DNA of 45,835 nucleotides, taken from positions 1-45,835 of the forward strand of contig JAPPII010000112.1 of assembly GCA_028820845.1 (NCBI GenBank), read 5' to 3'. How positions within the stretch are numbered: position 1 is the stretch's first letter; each line of letters opens with the position of its first letter. This DNA comes from Candidatus Poribacteria bacterium. Its GTDB lineage: Bacteria > Poribacteria > WGA-4E > WGA-3G. Both the position numbers and the translations under genes were made by a program. Positions 40,175 through 45,835 of the stretch are shown here, piece by piece. The notes beneath the pieces were generated by a model. That model saw nothing but the letters and a program-made list of their open reading frames with translations. It had not been told where the DNA came from and did not search any database.

Positions 40175-42120
40175 CAAGTGAAATCGCCTCAGAAATTGAG
40201 GTTTTCGATATAGAGTGGCTCATCAACAATTTTACTGAGTTTTATCCTCAGATTTTCTTTGAAGGACAAGTTGCGGATTTCTTACAAAAGAAGACCAACG
40301 AACTTGAGGAGAGCCATCGGCGAGGGGAATCGGGTAACAATTTATCTGAGTACTTCGTTGCTCCTTTAATTAGACCGCTTAGTGCTCCTCTTGAATTTGA
40401 CGAAAAGACTATAAAAGCAATTTGGAAAAAAAGAAAATTTTCCTTCTCATATCTACGAAAAATTTCTTCTGAGCATCAGAAAAAATTGATTTTATTAGGC
40501 GACCCGGGGACCGGCAAAACGGGCGCGATGACGAAATTAGCAATTGATATGTATCAGGATGCTTACAAACGACTGTTAAAAAAACCAGGTGGATCTGATG
40601 AAGGTATATCTGTCCCTGTGTTTGTTACCGCAAGGGAATTCTTAGAAGTAAAATCAGCAGAAGACTTTTTGACTGCATACTTCCAGTCTGAAGAAACTAA
40701 AAACCGTTTCAAGGTAGGTACTATGATCGTTGATGGGTTAGACGAAATCGACTCCGACCACCGAACGGGTTTCATTGATGAATTGGATCGATTCTCGGAC
40801 GCAATTGAGTGTTCCTATATCCTTACTAGCCGAAAAATTGATATTCTTAATACATTACCTCATAAATATGAGAAGTATGAGTTGCTCCCATTTGAATTCA
40901 GTCAGGCCCTAAAAATGGTTTCCAAATTGATAGTTGATCGTAACACTTTAGAGGCTATGAAAGAGAGTCTTGAAAAGATACAGGCACAGATTCTCTTGGT
41001 GCCGCTCTCTTTAATGCTACTTGTCGAGTTGGTCGAGGAACATAAGGAAGTTCCTGCTTCGGTAACCGAACTCTATGATCGATTTTTTGACATGGTACTC
41101 GGTAGGGAAGATAAAGATAGAGGAATTGGAGTTTTGTTTGATTACCTCATCAAAAAGAAATTTCTCGGTATCCTTGCTTATCGCGAGTTTAGAAGCAAAA
41201 ACAGATTGGCGATGCCTCGCGAGGAGTTTGAAAGCTTTCTCAGTTCTTACACAGCGGAGTACCAATGGAGCCCAGAAACAGTTGAGGGTTTTGTACGAGA
41301 AATAGAGCGGGCGGGTATCCTGAATGGACGTGCCGAAGTGATTTTCAAACATAGGTCTTTCTTGGATTACTTCACCGCATTCTATATTCACGAAAATAGA
41401 GAAGACATTGAAAATTTGAACGACGTGATTGTGAACACTTATTTCGATGATATTTGGGGAGAGGTTGCGTTTTTTTATATCGGTTTACGTAGAGAAATAA
41501 GTCAAGAGTTATTGGAGAGGATTTATTCATATTCCAATGAGGAACTAATAACGGACTTGGGAGCACAACTCCCTCCTACCGAAGATCTTTGTAAACTTCT
41601 TGGAGGACGGTTGTTGCAGGCTGGATGGCACTCACCAGCCCAACGCCATCTTTACGGTATTGAAAAGGCGGTTCGTTCCGCGCCGCGAGTGCGTGATAAA
41701 TTCCAAGAACTCATAAATTCCTCAGATTCTAATATCCCTAGCATCGTGTCTGACTTTGTTGCACTAACCTTAAGTGATCTCTCTTTTAACAGCGGTTTTT
41801 TGCAGGAACATGCCAAGAGCGTGCTGAAACAGCTAGTTAGTTCCAAATCTGAAGATGAAATCTATATGGGGGTTATGTTGTCTTGGTCACTGCGCCGTTT
41901 TCTTAAACCTGATGAGGTGGATGCAAATATAGATGCAATTCTTGAGCGGTTGGTTGGGGTGCCGGAAAAATCACAGGCCCGGATGCTACTCTTGTTGGCC
42001 TTGATAGGGGAAGATAAGGAAACCCGGAAACTGATTAGACGGCAAATAAATCGGTTGAAAAAGAGAGCTCCCGAAGTTTTTAAGCCACTATTACCTGCCA
42101 AACGAAAGGGTTTCCGATAA
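40135..42120 (+). CDS. NACHT P-loop NTPase, C-terminal part of a frameshifted gene
   Basis: The frame is open from about 40135 with no ATG before the NTPase; the first bacterial-type start is a TTG at 40486, directly at the P-loop. Counted from 40486, Walker A is GDPGTGKT (5-12) and Walker B is TMIVDGLDEID (79-89). RKIDILNTLP and a winged-helix-like region follow (FKHRSFLDYFTAFYIHE). The last 200 residues are helical, HEAT/ARM-like. NACHT proteins with an N-terminal nuclease-like domain act in anti-phage defence (STAND ATPases related to Avs systems). Restoring one base near 40131-40137 fuses both parts into a 799-residue protein. Confidence 0.8.
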   Translation, partial: VSGDFSKNARRRLTSEIASEIEVFDIEWLINNFTEFYPQIFFEGQVADFLQKKTNELEESHRRGESGNNLSEYFVAPLIRPLSAPLEFDEKTIKAIWKKRKFSFSYLRKISSEHQKKLILLGDPGTGKTGAMTKLAIDMYQDAYKRLLKKPGGSDEGISVPVFVTAREFLEVKSAEDFLTAYFQSEETKNRFKVGTMIVDGLDEIDSDHRTGFIDELDRFSDAIECSYILTSRKIDILNTLPHKYEKYELLPFEFSQALKMVSKLIVDRNTLEAMKESLEKIQAQILLVPLSLMLLVELVEEHKEVPASVTELYDRFFDMVLGREDKDRGIGVLFDYLIKKKFLGILAYREFRSKNRLAMPREEFESFLSSYTAEYQWSPETVEGFVREIERAGILNGRAEVIFKHRSFLDYFTAFYIHENREDIENLNDVIVNTYFDDIWGEVAFFYIGLRREISQELLERIYSYSNEELITDLGAQLPPTEDLCKLLGGRLLQAGWHSPAQRHLYGIEKAVRSAPRVRDKFQELINSSDSNIPSIVSDFVALTLSDLSFNSGFLQEHAKSVLKQLVSSKSEDEIYMGVMLSWSLRRFLKPDEVDANIDAILERLVGVPEKSQARMLLLLALIGEDKETRKLIRRQINRLKKRAPEVFKPLLPAKRKGFR

Positions 42121-42131
42121 GTATTATAGAT

Positions 42132-42839
42132 ATGCAAAGATCCAAATTTAATACCCCAGAATCCCGCTGCAGCGTTAAAATCTGCGGTATTACCTCTATC
42201 CACGACGCTCGCCTCGCTGCCGATGCGGGGGCGAACTACGTCGGCATGTTAGTTGATGTTGCCGTATCAGAACGGACGCGTTCTACCACGCAAACCTCCG
42301 AAATCGCAAACGGGAGCCCTATCCCGACTGTCCTTCTACTATACAACCGCACAACGTCCGATATTCAGGAAATTGTCTCACAAGTTCAGCCGTTTGCCGT
42401 GCAACTCCTTGGGCAGGAGCCACCGCAACAGGTGGAAGAGCTTAAAAACACCGTGGCATGTCAGCTCTGGAAGTCTGTCTATCTGCCTGCGGGAAGCCCG
42501 GAAAATGTAGATATGCCTACTGTCCGAACGGAGATGCAGGCTTATCAAGAGGCTGGTGCCGATTTCCTACTCTTTGATAGTGTTGATATAAGTCTGGAAA
42601 AACCCCGATACGGTGGCACAGGGAAAACTTGCGATTGGAATGTCGCTGCTGAGCTTATTGCGGAAAGCCCGCTGCCGGTCTTTTTCGCCGGTGGTATCCG
42701 TCCAGAAAATGTTAAAGCCGCCATTGAGACAATCCGTCCACACGGGATTGACCTCTGTTCCGGCGTTGAGGCATCAAAGGGTATCAAGGATCCACGTAAA
42801 CTCGAACAACTGATGGAACAGGTTAATCAAGCAAATTAA
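42132..42839 (+). CDS. trpF: phosphoribosylanthranilate isomerase
   Basis: A 235-residue TIM barrel of tryptophan synthesis. KICGI (16-20) includes the general-base Cys18, Asp149 (LLFDS) is the general acid, and GGTG (161-164), GGIRPENV (187-194) and CSGVE (209-213) bind the phosphate. The usual SPR motif after the second strand is altered to SERTRS (46-51), so this is a divergent member. No other trp gene is near. The ATG is preceded only by a weak site. It begins 11 bp after the NACHT stop. Confidence 0.9.
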   Translation: MQRSKFNTPESRCSVKICGITSIHDARLAADAGANYVGMLVDVAVSERTRSTTQTSEIANGSPIPTVLLLYNRTTSDIQEIVSQVQPFAVQLLGQEPPQQVEELKNTVACQLWKSVYLPAGSPENVDMPTVRTEMQAYQEAGADFLLFDSVDISLEKPRYGGTGKTCDWNVAAELIAESPLPVFFAGGIRPENVKAAIETIRPHGIDLCSGVEASKGIKDPRKLEQLMEQVNQAN

Positions 42840-42852
42840 AAAGGAGCCTTTT

Positions 42853-43593
42853 ATGAAGAACTGTCTTGTCTACCATGCACAGATGTTCAATAATCTATTT
42901 CGGTTAACCACTGTTGTAGTCCTAATTTGTATGTTATCTTTTGTGAGTTTCTCGACTGCCTTCGCTGATGCGCATGAAACTGAAGGTGAGGCAATGGAAG
43001 AAAAACCCAAAATTACCGGATGGTTTCAAATTGATGTTGATAGTTTGGGTACCTATTTCTTGGTTGGTGCGAGTCATCCGCTCAGTGGTGGCATTTCATT
43101 TGATTCTAATATCTATGTTAATGATCATTTGGGCGAGTTTGATATGGGGATTTCATTCCCTGTGATCGCGAATGATAGCATGGCACTGTTGCTAACACCG
43201 ATGCTCGGCGTTGGGTTCAACTATACCAGTCCAGATGGTCCCTATGCCTTATATCCGCAAATCTTTGCGATCCTACCGGCTGGTAAAATCTTCGGTTTCC
43301 ATTGGACGATCAGTACAATTTCTTCCATATTTGATGACCAAAGCCTAAACGAACTCTACAATCGTACGTATTTCACTTATGCTCTTAATGACACCGTCGC
43401 TATCGGTCCGCAGTTTGAATCTGTGCTCGGTCTTGGTGATGGTGGTGGATTGTGGGCTTTAAATTTCGGTGGGCGTATAAATATCGGCTATGGTGAGAAT
43501 AACACGCTTGGCATATACGTTGGGTATGAGACCCAAAAGGGCGAAGATGAAACCGGACTTACGGGTCGAATGAATTTTACACGTAGATGGTAG
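42853..43593 (+). CDS. secreted beta-rich protein, possible outer-membrane barrel
   Basis: A 246-residue protein with a signal peptide: hydrophobic core about 19-36, probable cleavage after AFA (38). After an acidic linker (HETEGEAMEEK) the mature part is made of alternating strands rich in Gly, Tyr and Phe (GWFQIDVDSLGTYFLVGAS; NFGGRINIGYGENNTLGIYV) and ends in an aromatic residue, RMNFTRRW. This pattern fits a small outer-membrane beta barrel. I do not recognise a named family. AAAAAGGAG lies before the ATG, 13 bp after trpF. Confidence 0.75.
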   Translation: MKNCLVYHAQMFNNLFRLTTVVVLICMLSFVSFSTAFADAHETEGEAMEEKPKITGWFQIDVDSLGTYFLVGASHPLSGGISFDSNIYVNDHLGEFDMGISFPVIANDSMALLLTPMLGVGFNYTSPDGPYALYPQIFAILPAGKIFGFHWTISTISSIFDDQSLNELYNRTYFTYALNDTVAIGPQFESVLGLGDGGGLWALNFGGRINIGYGENNTLGIYVGYETQKGEDETGLTGRMNFTRRW

Positions 43594-43706
43594 GTTACCG
43601 TAAAACCGAAAAATGTGAACCCGTTAATATTAGGTACTTATTTCCTCAAACCCTCTGTCCCCGCGGCGGTGCTCCTGGAGAAACCTCCAGAATATGTTGC
43701 TTCCTA

Positions 43707-43728
43707 TTCTGATACATATGTATCAGAA
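43707..43728. promoter_or_regulatory. perfect 22-bp palindrome, operator-like
   Basis: The half-site TTCTGATACAT is followed directly by its exact reverse complement. A dyad of this length without a loop is typical of a binding site for a dimeric repressor rather than of an RNA hairpin. No regulator gene is nearby. Confidence 0.5.
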
Positions 43729-44024
43729 CTGCAAAACCTTCAACTTCAGACAGCTGCCATGGGGTGTCTAACGAGAACGCTTGTAGGCGCAGGATGTCTA
43801 ATGATTTCTTTGACAACCAGTGCGGCATATTCATATTGATATCTTCACACTTGAAATACCAGAGTCTACTATACCCTCGTATGGTAATTGGGCGAGGCGG
43901 GACAAGAACGGTATGAGGGATCTCTATCTCATCAATTTACCGAAAACCCTCGAAACTAAAACGATGTTCGTTGTCCAGTAAGTGAAACGAGTAGTCGTTC
44001 AATATTGAGTTTATAGGGGATCCT

Positions 44025-44093
44025 GTTTGTAGTAGGGCAATTCATTACCCGTTATTGACTTGTGGACGTGCGATAAATCGCACTACTACGAAC
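44025..44093. repeat. paired-hairpin repeat, inward-facing arrangement
   Basis: GTTTGTAGTA (44025-44034) leads into the hairpin GGGCAAT-tc-ATTaCCC. After a spacer comes GTGCGAT-aa-ATCGCAC (44068-44083), then TACTACGAAC (44084-44093). The outer tags pair with one mismatch. The modules are the same as at 6091-6148 but in opposite order. Confidence 0.75.
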
Positions 44094-44135
44094 CATCCCT
44101 CAAGTTCAAAGTTGAAGGACTACGAGGAGGTTTTT

Positions 44136-44441
44136 ATGTATTGGAAAATTGTGAGAGTATTTCTTTTTTTACTTTTGGGTGTTGTTTTTTATGCGTATAA
44201 TGAATGGGCATCAAATGACAATCCAGTACCCCCGCCTCCGCGGCCTGAGGAAGTATGGCAAAAGTGGGTTGAGAAACAGCATGGTTTGGGGAACAAAGTG
44301 CTGAATGTTCTAGAATCAGAGGCGTGGATAGAAAAATATAGGGACGAAATAGATATCCCGAATCAAATTGCGTTCGGGAAACCCTATACTATATCAGAGT
44401 TTCCTTTGAGTTTACTATCTGAAGTCTTGGCACTCAGATAG
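44136..44441 (+). CDS. small membrane-anchored hypothetical protein, probably frameshifted
   Basis: 101 residues from the ATG at 44136, chosen because AGGAGG precedes it; the longer frame from 44055 runs through a palindromic repeat. A membrane segment at about 5-21 (IVRVFLFLLLGVVFYAY) is followed by a proline-rich stretch (PVPPPPRPEEVW) and a soluble part. The frame ends abruptly in EVLALR. The frame one base back continues with LGTQIAVDPKGRYRLVLRSD, so this is likely the first half of one 221-residue protein. No family recognised. Confidence 0.55.
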   Translation: MYWKIVRVFLFLLLGVVFYAYNEWASNDNPVPPPPRPEEVWQKWVEKQHGLGNKVLNVLESEAWIEKYRDEIDIPNQIAFGKPYTISEFPLSLLSEVLALR

Positions 44442-44800
44442 CGGTTGATCCGAAAGGTAGGTATCGCTTGGTTTTGCGATCTGATCAGGCGGTTGATCTG
44501 AATGGCAAAGCCAGGGAATTGCCTCCAAAGCCACCGCCTCCCGATGAAGTTTTGAAGGTTGGCGACAAGTTCTGGTATACAGGAACAATGGGAGGAGTTA
44601 CTCAAGACTCTAAAGGCGTAATCGTAATAGAGGGAGGTGAAAAGCGTGAGAATACATCTGGAAGTTTGGATATTAAAGGGGGAACTGTACTCTGGAATAA
44701 TAATTATATCTATAAGGCTTTAGAACCTACAGAAATTCATTTGGATTTAGACGATAAAATCCTTAAAATCAAAGGTAAAGTTACTTGCACACCCCGATAA
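44423..44800 (+). CDS. C-terminal part of the probable frameshifted hypothetical protein
   Basis: The frame is open from 44423, just after a stop. The first start-like codon is a TTG at 44468, without a good ribosome binding site. It contains LGTQIAVDPKGRYRLVLRSD, a proline stretch (ELPPKPPPPDEVLKVGDKFW) and beta-rich sequence (KGVIVIEGGEKRENTSGSLD). Restoring one missing base near 44415-44425 joins it to the upstream frame. Both halves carry a similar PPPP-x-EEV/DEV motif, consistent with one protein or an internal repeat. Function unknown. Confidence 0.45.
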   Translation, partial: SLGTQIAVDPKGRYRLVLRSDQAVDLNGKARELPPKPPPPDEVLKVGDKFWYTGTMGGVTQDSKGVIVIEGGEKRENTSGSLDIKGGTVLWNNNYIYKALEPTEIHLDLDDKILKIKGKVTCTPR

Positions 44801-44839
44801 AATAACAAAAAGTTAACTGGCAGAAGTCGTTATTTCTAA

Positions 44840-45124
44840 CCTCTTTTGTCAAGAAAAATAAAGGAGCAGTGTTTCCGACTCCGTCGTTTGTTTGGCGAAG
44901 GTTTCCGAAGAAAACCGTTACTATCTGCCACTTCTACCATTTTGGTACCCTTTGCAACAAGTGGCGAAGGGTACCGTTTGGACAGCGAAGCCGTCCAAAC
45001 TTGCCAAAATGGAGTTTGCTGGCAGATTTTGCCACTTTTGCTTGCCAAGGTTTCCAAGCAAAAGGTCTCGTTTCAGAGCCGTTCGCCTCTGAAACTGGCA
45101 AAATCCTGAGGCTTGCCAAAGAGG
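44840..45124. repeat. nested inverted-repeat (multi-cruciform) element
   Basis: First fold: ATCTGCCA (44923) pairs with TGGCAGAT (45020), and CCATTTTGG (44937) with CCAAAATGG (45004). These enclose hairpins GGTACCCTTTGC/GCGAAGGGTACC (44944-44975) and GTTTGGACAGC-gaa-GCCGTCCAAAC (44976-45000). Second fold: GATTTTGCCA (45025) pairs with TGGCAAAATC (45096), enclosing CTTTTGCTTG/CAAGCAAAAG (45035-45064) and GTTTCAGAG/CTCTGAAAC (45070-45095). CCTCTTT (44840) and AAAGAGG (45118) may close the whole. The core about 44937-45057 has no stop in any of six frames. Confidence 0.8.
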
Positions 45125-45159
45125 AAAAGACAGGGGTTTGCACACCGAGAATATAAGAG

Positions 45160-45777
45160 ATGAAAAGGTTCTTGTTCTTCGGGCTTTGTGTTTTTCTGGC
45201 AGCGTGTTTGCTGCTGATACATTATCAACAGAGCTCAAAAGTGAGCCGACGGAAGCCACCCTTCAAGGTTCAGCGAGTGAAGCCACGTCCACCGGAAATA
45301 CCTCAGAAGTCACCTGTCGCTTCACAGAAGTCGCGACCTGATATACCTCCGCTGTTTATTCCGTATAAGAACACAACTGATTTTCTGAGAGGGGAGAACG
45401 CAAAGCGTTGGTTAGAACAAAAGGAGTATACAGTAAAACGACAGGGCAATAGCAAGTTTTACTTTCTCTATGAGGACGATCGACTCGTCACTCATGGACA
45501 TCAAGTGACCTATTATCAGAATGCGCTGTGGATTGCGGCTCTCAAACCGGAATACGATTCGGATAAAATGGATCAAACATCTTGGAAAAAGAGGATACAG
45601 GGTTGGAGGGACGAGGGATATACGCAGAAAAGTGCAGATTGGCTAAAAACGCGTCCAGATATTGACATCAATCCAGAAAACGTTGAAAAAAGAGCAATAA
45701 TTATGCCGCCCAACAACAACGTAATAATCACTAAGGATGATAACGGTACTTTGATCGTCTTTTTCAAAAGTCGATAG
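45160..45777 (+). CDS. hypothetical anchored protein, possible lipoprotein
   Basis: 205 residues. MKRFLFFGLCVFLAAC shows a hydrophobic start with LAAC at 13-16, which could be a lipobox, although a second hydrophobic stretch (LLLIHY) follows and a simple signal anchor is equally possible. A basic proline-rich linker spans about 25-65. The remainder is a soluble mixed alpha/beta region (ENAKRWLEQKEYTVKRQG; KKRIQGWRDEGYTQKSADW). No family recognised. Only a weak ribosome binding site is seen. Its N-terminal layout of short anchor plus Pro-rich linker resembles the split gene at 44.1 kb. Confidence 0.7.
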   Translation: MKRFLFFGLCVFLAACLLLIHYQQSSKVSRRKPPFKVQRVKPRPPEIPQKSPVASQKSRPDIPPLFIPYKNTTDFLRGENAKRWLEQKEYTVKRQGNSKFYFLYEDDRLVTHGHQVTYYQNALWIAALKPEYDSDKMDQTSWKKRIQGWRDEGYTQKSADWLKTRPDIDINPENVEKRAIIMPPNNNVIITKDDNGTLIVFFKSR

Positions 45778-45835
45778 TGTTTAGGTAGTGTTTACATTTT
45801 TTTAGCAGTAATGAGTATAGCTGCGAAATGCACGA

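Larger units (their letters stand above)
43594..44135. other. intergenic region with palindrome and hairpin repeats
   Basis: No convincing gene. A short frame at 43615-43839 has a frame of similar length on the opposite strand and no ribosome binding site. The region holds a CTGGAG-aaac-CTCCAG hairpin (43676-43691), a perfect 22-bp palindrome (43707-43728) and a paired-hairpin repeat (44025-44093). Confidence 0.5.

Noticed and set aside
43615-43839. A 74-codon frame on the plus strand in the gene-poor stretch
   Set aside because: No ribosome binding site, a frame of similar length on the other strand, and it runs through a hairpin and the 22-bp palindrome. I could not support it as a gene.
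44920-45110. A CRISPR array or integron attC array as the explanation for the repeats near 45 kb
   Set aside because: The repeated units are inverted pairs with different sequences, not direct repeats with regular spacers. There are no cas or integrase genes.
44846-45156. Several overlapping open frames on both strands within the nested inverted-repeat element
   Set aside because: All six frames are open at once, which reflects the composition and symmetry of the repeat rather than coding. None has a ribosome binding site or a known product.

Overview
The window is a stretch of bacterial chromosome with mixed housekeeping and accessory genes. Several traits together resemble sponge-associated or marine Candidatus Poribacteria or a nearby uncultured phylum: a phytanoyl-CoA-dioxygenase-like enzyme, two xylose-isomerase-like TIM barrels, a very large multispanning protein of the DUF6785 type, HEAT-repeat lipoproteins, many ECF sigma factors, and abundant small palindromic repeats. 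This assignment is inference from gene content. No rRNA or other taxonomic marker is present.

Layout. 1-6.9 kb: an ECF sigma factor, a GH32 fructosidase behind a strong sigma-70 promoter, YjbQ, a sugar-isomerase-like TIM barrel, a PhyH dioxygenase, an SDR and a DUF2064 transferase. 6.9-7.5 kb: a HicAB toxin-antitoxin pair. 7.5-15 kb: a multispanning membrane protein, a second ECF sigma factor, a DUF2007-like membrane protein, a GT4 glycosyltransferase, tsaE, and a sugar ABC ATPase that carries a palindromic repeat inserted in frame. 15-24.3 kb: a protein resembling phage annealing proteins, a putative GT-C membrane protein, a second TIM barrel, a TenA-type protein, a sensor histidine kinase, a DapA/NAL lyase and aroA. 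24.4-26.1 kb: a TPR protein fused to a UPF0175 antitoxin, a DUF3368 toxin and a DUF4926 protein. 26.1-30.7 kb: a polysaccharide flippase, tsaB, and a CfrBI-like restriction enzyme with a HEAT-fused methyltransferase. 30.8-39.5 kb: a SirB1-like protein, tRNA-Ala(GGC), a Spy-like periplasmic protein, a Ski2-like helicase, a GNAT/HEAT-lipoprotein/PDZ-HEAT cluster, a phosphoesterase and a cupin. 39.7-42.1 kb: an Mrr-like plus NACHT defence-type gene broken by a one-base frameshift. 42.1-45.8 kb: trpF, a secreted beta-rich protein, small membrane-anchored unknowns, and an elaborate nested inverted-repeat element.

How the genes fit together. Three blocks look like defence or conflict modules: HicAB; UPF0175-DUF3368 with TPR repeats; and the CfrBI-type restriction-modification pair, which overlaps tsaB by four bases. 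The Mrr-NACHT gene is a fourth. Housekeeping pathways represented are t6A tRNA modification (tsaE, tsaB), aromatic amino acid synthesis (aroA, trpF), thiamine salvage (TenA) and carbohydrate use (GH32, TIM barrels, sugar ABC ATPase).

The most unusual non-coding features are a family of paired hairpins tagged with GTAGTA-like ends, which occurs in permuted arrangements and once inside a coding sequence, and a roughly 285-bp nest of inverted repeats near 45 kb. The core of that nest lacks stop codons in all six frames.
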